Below are positions 52,225 to 64,000 of a DNA stretch of 64,000 nt, one piece after another. Position 1 is the first letter of the stretch. Each line of letters begins with the position of its first letter. Under the pieces are notes generated by a model. The model ran no database searches and was not told the DNA's origin. It was given only the letters and a program-made list of their open reading frames with translations. The position numbers and the translations under genes were made by a program. Origin of the DNA: Pseudorasbora parva (Eukaryota > Chordata > Actinopteri > Cypriniformes > Gobionidae); the NCBI RefSeq assembly GCF_024679245.1, contig NC_090188.1:35238951-35302950 (forward strand), in the 5' to 3' direction.

Positions 52225-54484
52225 GTAGGTATACTTATTGTTTCCTTGTGTACTAGTAACTAAGGGTGTTGCAAAATATAACGTTTTGTTGCGCGCTTGC
52301 ACTGCGTTGCAGCTGCATACTGGGAAACTTTTGGCTTTTGCTTTATTTTCCAACGTGAAGTTTGGGTGGCAATATTTGCGCAACGGCTGCAAGAAAGTGT
52401 GAACGATTATGTCCATTACAGTTAAGTCGTTCAGATAATAGTCTGTCATCAGCTGTTATGTGTGGTTATAAGTTTTTAGTGCAGTAGCTGGGTGGGGACA
52501 TACATGTGCTCATCCTTTGAATTTAATAAGCGTGGCCATAAACTTGTTTTGTGATTTCCTCTTTCATTTAAAATGCGCAGAGAGGATACACAAGACACAA
52601 GTCAACGGTTGTCTACTGGAATGTTAATTAGCCGGTGTATTTTTTTTTCTTCTTCTTCTGGAGCAATCTAATACAGGACAGGCCAAGAAATGCAGACTAA
52701 ACAGTGGACCTGTTTTAAAAAAAATATTACCTGTGGTGATTAATTTAGTCCTTGATTAGTTTCACATGCAGAGAAATTATTGGAATTATTTCCTTCCGTG
52801 CATAGCAGCTCAAAGTATGCGTGTAGGACAACAGTGTCGAGATGTTGTTGTGGTGACCTCTCCTCTGATGAATATCATGACATTAGTATTGAACCAATTG
52901 ACATAAGAGCACAGCTTAAGCTGAATGTGCTACTAATGACAGACAGGTAAGCAAGAATGTCACAGGCTTTCACTGAGGTACACTGCCTTGAAATACCTAC
53001 TTATGATGTTTTCTCATAGGCAAGGTTTGTTTCAAATATACGCACACATACAAATGGCATACTAGTCGTAATTTAGAGCATGTTGCTGCAAATGACAGCA
53101 GGTATTAAAGGCCATAATAATAACTCTTATGGCGTTGCATTTACTATGCAACTTACATGTAGTGTTTTGCATCAAAAATATATTTGTTTATCATTCATGT
53201 TATGTATTGTCATTATTATAAATTATGAAGAGGTGTTTCTCTATGCTAAGGACATTTCTCCATTATTAAAGGAGATTTGTACATTATGTACATTGCATCC
53301 AATAAGATGTGAATGTTTTTTTAAAAGGTGAAAGTTATAGCATATTTTCCGCTTGTGGAATTATATTGCAACTGAAAATAGTTATTTAGTAATATAGACT
53401 TTTCAATACGAAAAAAATCAGTATAATACTCCTAACTGGCTTTGCTTCAGGATCTAGCCTTCTTGTTGTATAAATTGTGTTAAAAATAGTTTGATGTATA
53501 AAAGTAAATACAAAAGCACATTGAACTAAATGCTACCTGAACCTGCACACTTATCAATATGCAGAAGTATTAACAAGGCATGGGCTTAATAGGAACTCTG
53601 ATATTTTAGTTTTACTTTGTCATTAAAAATATGTCTCATGAATTACGATGGTTTCGTGCTGTCGGCAGATGATAATTCGCAGCACATAACACATTGTGGT
53701 CGGCACAAACCATGTTTATCCACGCTGTAAGTGACGCAGTATAGTATGGGTCATATTTTCCTTTACTTTGTGTCATTGTGTTCCCGGTTTTTAAGCATGT
53801 CATGAAATTGTCTGCCTATTTTGACTAATTTGTAAGTGAGGGATTAATTTGCATCAAAAAATTGCATTGGTTTTGATTGGGCGCATTGCCTTTGACACCA
53901 GCAACAAAAGATACGGAAATCCCATTTATTTTGCTGTGCTTACTCTATTTAGTTTTATTATCAGTTTCTTTACATATTTTTATGATCACTTTTTGTTTCT
54001 AGACATTAGGATATGACACAGACCGCATGACTTAGCTGATGAACTAAATATTAATGGAGAATGCCAGCAAAAAATTCAAAATCCGTATTAATCCCAAATA
54101 ATGGAATATAAAGACACTTATAGTTACATTAGTGTTTTTGCAATCTGTGTGGTAAGACTCCAGGAGTAGAGCAGTGTGGTGGTGAAGATGTTTGGTTTGT
54201 CATTGCATCTCTCAGAGACAGTGCTGAGTCTGGGCTTTCCTGCTGCTGTCTGTAAGGCTGCTGATATCAGCACATCACCACATGTAAACAATGGAAATTC
54301 ATCATTGATTTTTAAAAATGTATTATTGATATTTGGAATTTGTGGATTAGGGTTAGCCTCATGAAATGACATAAACGGATATTTAAATTGACTGTGACTA
54401 ATCGCTAGAGTTGTCTGATTCACAGTTTTATACATTAACTAAGAATTAACTCTACATTTGTTACATTATTTATTAATTTAATGT

Positions 54485-54720
54485 GTGCACACAAAAAGTA
54501 TTCTCATCTCTTCATAACATTACGGTTGAACCACTGTAATCACATGAACTATTATCATGTGACCGTATGATTTAATGATGTCTTTCCTACCTTTCTGGGC
54601 CTTAAAAGTTGCAGGTACGTGCTCAGAGAGCTCTCGGATTGCATCAAAATGATCTTAATTTGTGTTCCGATGATGAACGAAGGTATTACAGTTTTGGACC
54701 GACATAAGGGTGAGAAATTA
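54485..54720. repeat. MITE fragment related to 7091-7460 and 48870-49262
   Basis: Contains 'attacggttgaaccactg', 'tttctgggccttaaaag' and 'tgatgaacgaaggtatta', the shared words of this group. Confidence 0.6.
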
Positions 54721-55180
54721 ATGACATCATTTTCTTTTCTTTTTTCTTTTTTTTTCTCAGGGACAATACACAATAATACATAAAATATGTAAAATGTGCC
54801 AGATTTAGCCAACCCTGGCTAATTTTCATCCGTAGTCCCTTGGCAGGTTGATGTTAAGGACAGGGACACGACAAAACTAAAAATACTGAAATGAATGAAA
54901 ATACTATACCAAAATGTCTAGAAATTATCACAATTTTTAAAGCATTTTTGAGAAACCACAGTGATAATTATTGGAGGGCCACTCATGCTTTCCTCTGAAA
55001 GCAAAATACAACTCACCAAAAGTATTTTTTTTCTCAATGGGACATTACAAGTACCCCTAATACCGGCTCGTGTGCACCGTCCTGTTATCTGACCAATATA
55101 ATCTATAAAAACAGCTGGAGCAAAACCATTTAAAATTGTATCAAATGTTCCCGATTTAAAATGGAAAGTGTAGTTAAAAT

Positions 55181-56409
55181 TAGGGCTGTCAAACGATTAA
55201 TCGCGATAAATCACATCCAAAATAAAGTTTGTGTATACATAAAATGTGTGTGTACAGTGTATAATTATTATGTATTTATAAATACACACACATGCATGTA
55301 TATATTTAAGAAAATCTGTGTGTGTATATATATATATAATATATATAGTACAGGCCAAAAGTTTGGACACATTACTATTTGTAATGTTTTTGAAAGAAGT
55401 TTCTTCTGCTTATCAAGCCTGCATTTATTTGATCAAAAATACTGAAAAAGAAATGTAATATTGTGATATATTATTACAATTTAAAATAATTGGTTTTCAA
55501 TGTATCATACTTTAAATGATTATTTATTTCTGTGATGCAAAGCTTAATTTTCAGGATCATTCTTCCAGTCTTCAGTGATCATGATCCTTCAGAAATCATT
55601 CTAATATGATGATTCATTATCAAAGTTGGAAACAGTTCTGCTTCTTAATATTTTTTCATAACCTGTGGTGCTTTTTTTAAATAATACTTTGATTAATAAA
55701 AAGGGGAAAAAAGAAGCAAATGTTTTAAAAATAGAACAACAGTATACACTACTGGTCAGTAATTTGGGTCAGTCATTTTTTTTCTTTCTTTTTTTGAAAT
55801 AAATCAATAATTGTATTTGGATGTGTTAAATTGATAAAAAAAAAATGATAGTACAGAAGATTTATATTCTTTGAAAATATATGTTTTTATTTTGAATAAA
55901 TGCAGTTTTTTTTAACCTTTTATTCATCAAATATATTAGGCAGCAGAACTGTTTCCAACTTTGATAATGAATCATATTAAAATGATTTCTGAAGGATCAT
56001 GATCACTGAAGGCTGGAGTAACGATCCTGAAAATTCAGCTTTGCATCACAGAAATAAATGATCATTTAAAGTATAATACATTGAAAACCAAATATTTTAA
56101 ATTGTAATAATATATCACAATATATATATAATATATTGTGATATATTATTACAATTTAAATATTTGGTTTTCAATTTATATTTGAAATATTTAAAATATT
56201 TGGCTTGATGAGCAGAAGAAACTTCTGTCAAAAACATTACAAATAGTAATGTGTCCAAACTTTTGGCCTGTACTGCAAATATTTCTTTAATATCTACATG
56301 TATGATTGTGCCTTCATAATAATTATACACAGCACACACACATATATTATATGAACACAAACTTTTATTTTGGATCCGATTAATCTCGATTAATAATTTG
56401 ACAGCCCTA
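55181..56409. mobile_element. hAT-type MITE with 8-bp target duplication, interrupted
   Basis: Ends TAGGGCTGTCAAACGATTAA and (complement) TAGGGCTGTCAAATTATTAA are inverted repeats. GTTAAAAT stands on each side (55173-55180 and 56410-56417), the 8-bp duplication of hAT elements. The interior is split by the element at 55351-56270. Confidence 0.88.
55351..56270. mobile_element. Tc1-type palindromic MITE inside the hAT element
   Basis: CAGGCCAAAAGTTTGGACAC and its exact complement form the two ends, bordered by TA (55349-55350 and 56271-56272). The arms stay complementary for about 330 bp each. No transposase is present. Confidence 0.9.
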
Positions 56410-56520
56410 GTTAAAATGCTACAATGGTAAAAACGAATTGGCTTTTACCTAGAACCTTGAGAATTTGTTTATATACAATTTCAACCGGTTTAAGAAAAGA
56501 TTTGCATGTTTGTGTGAAGG

Positions 56521-56715
56521 TAGCAGAGGTGGGAATAAGACACAAGTACTTGCAGTCATGTGCAAGTCTCAAGTCTGAACCTTCAAGTCTCAAACAAGTC
56601 CAAGTCCATTTTTGTGAGAGTCAAGTCAAGTCAAGTCACTGCTTTATGTCAAGCAAGTCAAGTCATAGCTTGGGTCAAGCAAGTCACTGGCAAGTCATAC
56701 AAATGTTTGACTTGA
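56521..56715. repeat. Degenerate CAAGT/CAAGTC repeat
   Basis: More than fifteen CAAGT words in varied spacing. Similar blocks are frequent in fish genomes as part of a dispersed repeat. Confidence 0.7.
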
Positions 56716-58179
56716 ATTATAAACTACAGTAGTTATGGTCTATGGGAGTTTTAGTTGCCACAAAAATTTTAATATGCATTTCTATTGCATGAACATTACT
56801 TGTCCAGTTGTTAATACAATAAAAATTAACAAAATGAAAACTACATAGCCTAAAATGGAAATCTAACTGAAATGTGGCCACTATATTGGGTGAGATGCAT
56901 TCTCTTTGTTATTTGAATTTTCTCTCTCATCCTAGTCCTGTACAGGGTGACCAGTTGATGACTAATATTATGACTAACAAACTTAAGAGACAGGTAGTCA
57001 TACAGTACGTAATGTGTCGATCATCATCAAGTTCATTAATAAAACTGCTGCTTCTTTAGTCAAACTATTTCTTAAAAAATCTCAAATTCTCCAAATAAAA
57101 TTTCACTGTTTACCACTTTCTTCACGTTTTTTTAAAAGAAAGCTGAGAATCCATTATTATTCCTATTTAAAATGTACTACCTCCATGTTTCTGACCCTGG
57201 AAAAATACTTCTGCTTTCACATCATGATTTGGCCTTGTTGATAAAATCATACAAACAGTTTTCTTAACATTAATATTTTGAAATGTGATTCATGGTATCA
57301 GGTAATTTCTGCGCAGCCTGTTGTTTGATAATTTATTTATTTATTTAAAAAAATTGTAGGCCTACATACAAGACAGCCCAACATTTTTGGGGTATACTAA
57401 CCCTTTAACTAATGTTGAACCTAATTGTAAAGTTTTGAATAAATGAATCTGAATGATAGAATGAGCCAGTTCTTTAAAAAAAAAAGTCTTGAGTGCATCT
57501 AAGGGTGAAAGAATTGTGTGATAATTTTATTAAACAGAATTCCTGCAATACATCTGAAAACATTTTATTGCCAAATGTATCACTTGAAAATTGTGAACCA
57601 CACTTTTTGCTACTGTACTGTAGGAACATACACTTATGACACATGTATACGAACGCAAAGGTGAACGCACAACACTGAAACGGTCTTTTGTGACATTTGA
57701 ATTCCCCGCTGTGATGCGATCTCATGCATAATATAGTGCAGTGATTGAATTAAAACGGTTCATTCTCATAAATAAATGCAGAGAAAAGCTCAGAAACTGA
57801 TGACGTAGATGCAGCCAATCACAACTCTAGATTAACCCATATACCTTGGTGCTTTTTAAACCAGAAGAATGAAATGGCTCTGAAAAACTAAGTGCTATTC
57901 TTTTCATTGATGTGCAACCTGTACATATCTCTTAACAGCTCAAAAATGTGTTTTAGGTTTCATGAGCCTTTAAATAATGTGATGAATGAATAAAGCCAAA
58001 CAAACACATAGCATGTTATTTAATTTGGACCCTAATTTAATTTGAGAGTATGTAGTGCGATAGTAAGATGTTATCTGATAGATTAGATGTGGAAAAAAGG
58101 CTTTTCTATCAGAATGGGACAAGTCATGCTACCGGTGGTGTGGTGTTGTTTTATATCAGCTCTGCCCTAGTGTGTGTGA

Positions 58180-58560
58180 TGGACCTCTCCACAGAGGCCG
58201 TTTTTGAGGCCACTCCAGGTCAACACTAATATGATCTGACAGGCCATCTACAGAGTGCTTAACTCAATGAAGAACGCTGCATTGTCATGCAGGAAACGCT
58301 CATCGAAGACACTTCCTCCCCCAGCTGGATGTCATTTAATCATCCCGGTGAATTCCCTTCTCAAATGGCCTTTCACTAAATATGAGTCAATGAAACGGCC
58401 TCACGTGAAATACATTCAGCACTCCGCCAGACGTACAAAATGCCACTGCACACTATTGACAATCTCATTAAAAAGTCAAAAAAGACCAGTAGACAACTGG
58501 ACAATTACAACGTTTTCAAATGTTTGCAAAATGTCTTGCCCTCATCAATGATTTTCGAAG
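58180..58560. other. Possible conserved non-coding element
   Basis: Balanced base composition, no repeat hallmarks, no splice-bounded frame; includes 'gatgtcatttaatcatccc', reminiscent of homeodomain sites. Conservation cannot be tested here. Confidence 0.25.
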
Positions 58561-59034
58561 GGAATACAAATGTGTATGTGTTTGCATGTTTGAGTTTAAT
58601 GTTTTTTTTTTTTTTACTTCCACTTCTAATGAGAAATAAACATTGCAATCATTACATATTTGTTGGGCTATGTATATAGCTTACTTTAATTGGTTTTATC
58701 ATCAGAAACCTGTACCATTAGTTTCCAGGACGTGCCTTCATTCTCAAACAATGCCACTGACTTCAGTTTTGGCACATCCAAAAGCCCATTAGCCATGGCA
58801 TAAATTGTCATGCGGGTGATGCAAGGTTGTGTCTGGCCTGTCCACTTGTAGTGTATTTCAAATCTTAACACTAAACACAGAAAGGTAGGGTGGCCAATTT
58901 TCAGAGAGGCTAGCATCGAGTTGGCTTTGAAAGCATAAAATCCCACCCTAACTTCAGAGCGTCTCCAACCTCCTTCAAAACACATGAACATGCAGGGAGC
59001 AAACCAAAGAGTCACAAGAGATGACGTTAACTAC

Positions 59035-60197
59035 TAGTGATGAATTGAGGAATCAACTTTATCTTGAGCTTTTGATATATAAAAGGTCATGGTAATATAA
59101 GAATATCCTCTAAGTTTCAGAGCTGAAAACTTCCTTGTTAGTCAAAGAAAAGCTTTTATAGACACCAGGCTGAGCAGACGGTCCTGTGCTTCATACTGAC
59201 GTCAGTGCGCAACGAAACACGCCTCTACCGCGAGTCTAATTCAGTAGCCCCGCCCACTGACTCATGGAGGGCTCGTGCTAGCTGGTCAACAACAATAAAC
59301 ATGCAGAGGAAGATTAAGATATTGCGGTATTCCTGGTTGTGGAAGAACACAGTCGCTGCATAAGCTTCCTTCTGATCCTGATATTAGGAATGAGAGGTTG
59401 AACTTTATTTTTAATGAAGTTCCAGCTCACGTGGGGAAGACATGTTCACTTCAGTTCACTGCGGGATCGTTGGTAAACAAATCTCCGGTCGATGCTGGAT
59501 TTAGATCCGACAGGAATGGTGCAACACACTTATGTGAGTAAAACGTGTTGTTATATGTGATAGTATTGCATTTTTATAGATCGTTTTGCTTATGTGTACG
59601 TGTCTAACAGAAACATACCTTTAGCACGCTGGACTCAAGACACGTATGGGCAAGGGCTCGCAAAGTCTGGCAGGCCGATCAATTTTATTATATTCCGTTC
59701 TTGTTCTGCTACTCTCTCTCAGTCTCTCTCGAGTTGACATCTGAAGGGCGGCGCACGGCAAACGTGTATGTGCGCACAGTTCGCGCTTATATCGTCCGAT
59801 CTTGCAGACTATGTAAAGTAAAATAATATTAGTCCAATCAATCGCGGGTCGATGAGAAATAAATCATTGTGTTTGTTTGAAGACGTTTACGAGCCCTGTG
59901 ATCGAGATAATCATTCTGGTTGCCGCTTCTCCCTCACTCTCTCCTCTCCATCATGTGAACTGACAGGGGAGCTTAAGCTCATTAAATATGCAAATCTTAT
60001 CCAATCCTAGCCGTAGCCGTTTACTTCCAAGTCTCCAACCCAGCGTTTTGGAGAGAGCCTCAAAATCAGTGTAGAAAATAGCCTATTACTTATTGGTTAT
60101 GGTGTTTTTGAATGTAAAAACAAAAAACTAAAAATTCATTAGTTGACCTCAGTCAACAGTATAACATTTTTTTAAAAGCCAGTTCATGACACCTTTA
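59035..60197. repeat. Dispersed fish repeat of about 1.15 kb
   Basis: Words such as 'ttgcggtattcctggttgtg' and 'gaacacagtcgctgcataag' and the right end 'catgacacctttaaag' are familiar from multicopy fish elements. The left end is approximate ('atgaattgaggaatcaac') and no clear target duplication is seen. Confidence 0.5.
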
Positions 60198-60898
60198 AAG
60201 CACTTAACATTACAATAATAACAAACATAAACAACTTGAAGAGCACTGACCTGTACCACCTGACTGCTGCAGATTCATTTTGGCATTGATAGTGTTGCCA
60301 TTGAAACGCATTCGCTCGAGTCACAAACTGCTCCGAGTGTAACGTCACAGGTTTCCATCTCATCCAAATTACATTAGTTAGGGTGTGAATGCAGCATAAG
60401 CTCATTGTTTTGGTTCAGGAGGAACCCTTTATGACCAACCAGAGACTACTTCATTTAGACTACTTAAATTAGTGATTACTATCAGGATGTGAAGAGACTT
60501 TCAACCAGCATAACAAAAAATCTTTCTGGAGCAAATCACCAGCATTCAAAAAACATTTAAGTACACTATTAAAAAGTGCACTTTGTAATAATAAAATAAG
60601 AAAATTACTTAAAATTAATTTTGATCTGTTGATTTAAATACTAAAATACATGTAAAGTACTTAGTTTTAAATTAACTGTAGTGTTATTTGATATCACATT
60701 TAAAGTTAATGTGTTTTAAATGGACAAAATTGCAACTTCGCCATTACAAATGTTTTAAATTATATATAACATAAAATACAGGATATACACATTTTATTGC
60801 AAATGGCATAACAGTATGTTTCATAAATGTTTGTCAGTACATTCATATTGTACTTTCACAATATTCCAAAGACAAAAGTACTACTTAAGAAATTACTT

Positions 60899-61250
60899 AA
60901 AGGGGACATATTATACCCCTTTTCACAAGATGTAATATAAATCTCTGATGTCCCCAGAATGAGTCTAAGTTTCAGCTCAAAATGTCCCCCAGATAAATTA
61001 TTATAGCTTGTCAAAATTGTTCCTATTTGAGTGTGAGCAAAAACACACACATTTTGTGTGTCCCTTTAAATGCAAACGAGCTGCTGTACACCAGCTTCAG
61101 ACAATCCGTCAATAACAAAACAGGCGAATATCAAATCAACCAAAAGGACAGAAATAACCAGTTGTGGAGTGCAGCCTTAAATGTTTGACCCAGAGTCGGA
61201 CACAGATGGAGAGACTCAGTAAGACGTTGCAACTTTTAGACTGCACCTGC
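60899..61250. repeat. Dispersed fish repeat (AAAGGGGACATATTATACCC end)
   Basis: The end motif and internal 'gtccccagaatgagtcta' and 'tgtccctttaaatgcaaa' are typical of a widespread fish MITE. The right end is not clear. Confidence 0.55.
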
Positions 61251-62449
61251 ACGTTTCTGAATAGTTAGTGGATACATTTATGTAAGCTAATGTTCGTCCC
61301 CTGACTATACAAAGCATAATAAATGTGTGTTTATGAATTACGCAGACGGTGAGTATTTTCGAAATAAAACTAATGCCAGAGCTCTAGACTCTCTTAATAC
61401 AGTCAGAGACTATGGTAACTTTAGCCATATTAGACATACAGCATTCTAGAAAACTCATTCAAAAAAGAAAATTAGCAAACATTTGCAAAATATGAAGTGC
61501 CATCCTTACAAGTTCTGGATATGAAGGTAGAGCACAAGATGTTGCTATTGACCCATCCTCAGAAACAACTTTTCACAAATCCAGTGTTGTACTGTTGGTG
61601 AAGCAGTCATGGGTATAATTATTTGCGCAAATATATAAACTTTTACTGACATTCTTTGGCAGTATTGGCACATTTCCTTCAAAAAAGAAATTCAACCACG
61701 GTGTTCTATGTGGTGTCCGGTAGTCTATGTTCTGTATCTGTATCTATAGTCTACATCTATGTTCAAACACTTTATAAAAGGGAATTTTTAATAAAAGGTC
61801 CCTTTTAGTCTTTCTTAAAGGGATTTTAAAAGCACTCTACAAGTTCAAATAATTGCTTTTAAAATGCATTTAAACAAAAAAAATTGTCATTTAATTGTAA
61901 ATAACATAATTGTAATAAGGAAAACAATTTATCTAATAAAAAAACACTCCATTCAGTTTGCACCTAAGCATGTTCCTTTAAATTACCATAATAAATATTC
62001 TTTTCTAAATAGTATTTCTTTTTCACAAGGGATGGCAAGTACGTGAATGCAAATACGTCTAGCTACGCAAGCTTGATTGTGTAAGTTGTTGCGTTCTGAA
62101 ATGTCACTGCAATTTATAATGCAATGCAAGTGAGAGTTGCATTATTTTCCTCAGTTCCACAAGGCCCACTAAGTGATCATTAGTGTTTACCAGGGGCATT
62201 GCTAGACCTGAAAATCATTATCTGATGAGGTAGGTTACAGTAAATCGATACTGTATGTCTGCTAAAAGGCTTTCTTATTCATTGAATGTTATCATATACA
62301 TAATTTGAATTATTTAAAACTTGAAGGCTGATTGTAATGCGAACTGAAGTGAAAGTATCCTGTGTGTTCTCTTCAATCATAAGCCTTTGCCCCGCCCCCT
62401 CACTGTGCTCCTCCTCCTTCACGTTTCCCTGTGGAATCCTCGACTTGCA

Positions 62450-63458
62450 TAGCCTCACAAGCTAGACCCACATCAAGATGTTGTGTCTGGAAACTCACCA
62501 TTGACAGGGCTCAATCTGAGGGGCGGGATAAACGGTTGTCTTTCAAATTCCCTCTGCACACAATAGTATGCGGAGCTAGTTGATCGATTAATATTTCGCC
62601 ATATCCATTCTGCTAAACTCCGAACACATCTTCCCTTCTTAAGAATGATTTCAGTGCCGTTCTTTGTTCTTTTCTCAAACAAAGGATCAACTCCAAGTCT
62701 TCCAGATTCGCAGCCAAAGCCGATTCGAAAGACTGCAGTTTGCCAGCTTTTTTGTTTACAAAAAGAACGCAACTCACCCGTAATTATGTTAAGCCCTGCC
62801 CACCGACCAAGCGGCAACCTCCCGCGATCTCTCTTGAAGCCAATACGCAAGTAATGTAAACTGCAATTCCTTAACTGGCCGCTAGAGGCAGGCTCCAGAA
62901 GGGAGCAAAATTTCATTGAGCCCCATGTTAAAATTCTCAACTTTACAGCAGAATAAAACATGTTTACAGCTTGGTACAAATTGTGTTTTTTGCCTATACG
63001 GCTAATTTTGATCTTCATGACAACTGTGAGGGGGGTGAATTTTTTTATAACTCATTCGTTTACGTTATATAAAGCCTTAAAGTTCTGCATAATTAAGGGC
63101 GTGGTTACGAGCGGATAGCCATTTATCTGCGTCTATAGTCATTGCATCACCTCAGCTCCACGCACATCCCGCCTTTTTCTGTTATCCGGGAGTGACACGC
63201 GATGACTCGCTCACAAGATGGCAATGCCCAGCTCGCCCATACTTTAAGCTTCAGAACGGCTTATCGGCATCCTATGGGTGACGTCACGGACACTACATCC
63301 ATATTTTTTTACAGTCTATGCCACCGACTCTTTATATGATGTGACTGGCCCGACCAGAGTTTGTTTTTTCCAGCTCAGAAGTCTACTGAGAGTTGCTAGA
63401 CGACACTCGCAGCAAATTAGATTTGCTGCCGCTAGGGTGCGTCTAGATTTCTAGGCTA
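62450..63458. mobile_element. 1009-bp element with 9-bp target duplication
   Basis: CGACTTGCA occurs immediately left (62441-62449) and right (63459-63467). The ends TAGCCT/AGGCTA start imperfect inverted repeats of about 25 bp (TAGCCT.....CTAGAC.CAC). A 9-bp duplication points to a Mutator-like origin. The 181-codon minus-strand frame inside has no known domain. Confidence 0.8.
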
Positions 63459-63492
63459 CGACTTGCAATCAGTCAGACGATTATTCATAATT

Positions 63493-63690
63493 AGGGCTGT
63501 CCAAATTAACGCATTAATAATGCATTAATGCAAATTTTAATTTTAAGTGTTCAATTTATTAGCACACGATTAACACAGCAAGCATTTTCTGTTTGATCCA
63601 TGGCGTAGCCCATAGCTGGAGAAATTGAGTCATAGACATAAAGGATGCAGCAGCAGACATTAATAGGGAAAGAAAAGGGTTAACATTACG
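63493..63690. repeat. hAT-like MITE end (TAGGGCTGTC), partial
   Basis: Starts TAGGGCTGTCCAAATTAACG, close to the end of the hAT element at 55181. The other end is not seen, so it is truncated or continues. Confidence 0.5.
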
Positions 63691-63691
63691 A

Positions 63692-64000
63692 CCGTTTCAC
63701 ACCGCAAGCGTGAGCGGCGCGTGAGCAGCGCATATTTTTTTCGCCGCCCATGTTAATCAATGAGTGCATTCACACCGGGAGCAGGAGCAGCGCGAGAGCG
63801 TCAAGCAGGAGCGTCGCGTGAGCAGCAGTGAAGCGGGGGTTTCGGCGGCGAGCCTATTTTTGCTCCTGACGCTCAATTAAAGTGAAAGCACACTTTTAAA
63901 GGACAAAATAAATATTATTTCACACAAAAAAGTGCTTAAAACGCAAACAGGAAGCACGTGTAGTGTATTTGAACAATAAATGGAGTATGTCAGAAAAGAA
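63692..64000. repeat. GC-rich dispersed repeat running out of the window
   Basis: 'accgtttcacaccgcaagcg' and repeated 'gagcagcg' words look like the start of a fish MITE. The right part is outside the window. Confidence 0.45.

Larger units (their letters stand above)
52225..64000 (+). other. pde10a: pde10a intron 1 (window ends within it)
   Basis: No match to the expected second exon (TDEKVKAYLSLHP-like) was found up to the right edge. A very long first intron is normal for this gene in vertebrates. The intron is filled by the repeats listed below and AT-rich DNA; 52225-54480, 56720-59030, 60198-60898 and 61250-62440 hold nothing else that I can support. Confidence 0.65.

Noticed and set aside
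58686..59015. 109-codon minus-strand frame
   Set aside because: No domain, no convincing splice context, and a composition typical of chance frames.
62473..63018. 181-codon minus-strand frame
   Set aside because: It lies wholly inside the repeat with the 9-bp target duplication and shows no known domain; probably a chance frame.
52225..64000. Second pde10a exon within the window
   Set aside because: I looked for the expected TDEKVKAYL-like sequence on the + strand and did not find it.

Overview
The window is vertebrate nuclear DNA, almost certainly from a teleost and probably a cyprinid. It is AT-rich and has long dinucleotide microsatellites. It is crowded with Tc1/mariner, hAT, PIF-Harbinger, DIRS, Ty3/gypsy and L2-like elements of kinds I associate with carp-like fishes. 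No bacterial-type genes, operons or CRISPR arrays are present. One host protein-coding exon can be named with good confidence: the first coding exon of pde10a (dual cAMP/cGMP phosphodiesterase 10A, PDE10A2-type N-terminus) at 52161-52224 on the + strand. It has a donor site after it and a promoter-like region with a perfect CRE (TGACGTCA) before it. Everything from 52225 to the right edge then reads as its first intron.

Layout. 1-11.7 kb: a SINE-like piece, a CA microsatellite inside a rearranged dispersed repeat, a dead Tc1 transposon (4089-5572) and three MITEs, two of them with clear target duplications (8218-8945, TAA; 10043-11100, TA). 11.7-22.2 kb: a nest of retroelements. A DIRS fragment lies next to a second DIRS copy. 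The second copy is split by a complete Ty3/gypsy chromovirus-type LTR element (13595-18955, 6-bp target duplication AATGCG) and again by a 5'-truncated L2/CR1-type LINE on the minus strand (20093 to about 21755), which itself carries a Tc1 remnant. 22.2-30.3 kb: a MITE end, GA and GT microsatellites, a 75-bp minisatellite and another dead Tc1 element (to 28835).

30317-37954 is a 7.6-kb LTR retroelement in minus orientation. Its two 1034-bp LTRs look identical, it is flanked by GCTG, and I cannot find gag, pol or env in its interior. 38-50 kb holds further MITEs, an internally deleted Tc1 element (41343-42773), a 926-bp fold-back element with TTAA flanks (46360-47285) and a Harbinger-like element that keeps a Myb/SANT-like exon piece (49293-49795). 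50.4-51.4 kb is a cluster of GT, AT, CT and CA tracts, including AT palindromes, directly upstream of the pde10a promoter region. The intron (52225-64000) contains a hAT element interrupted by a Tc1-type palindromic MITE, an element with a 9-bp target duplication, and several dispersed repeats.

The elements do not work together as a system; they record successive insertions around the start of pde10a. The observations most worth checking are the 11-nt self-priming signature of the chromovirus, the young non-coding LTR element, the nested insertions with exact target duplications, and the palindromic microsatellite block upstream of pde10a. All statements about identity or divergence are from reading by eye, without alignment software.
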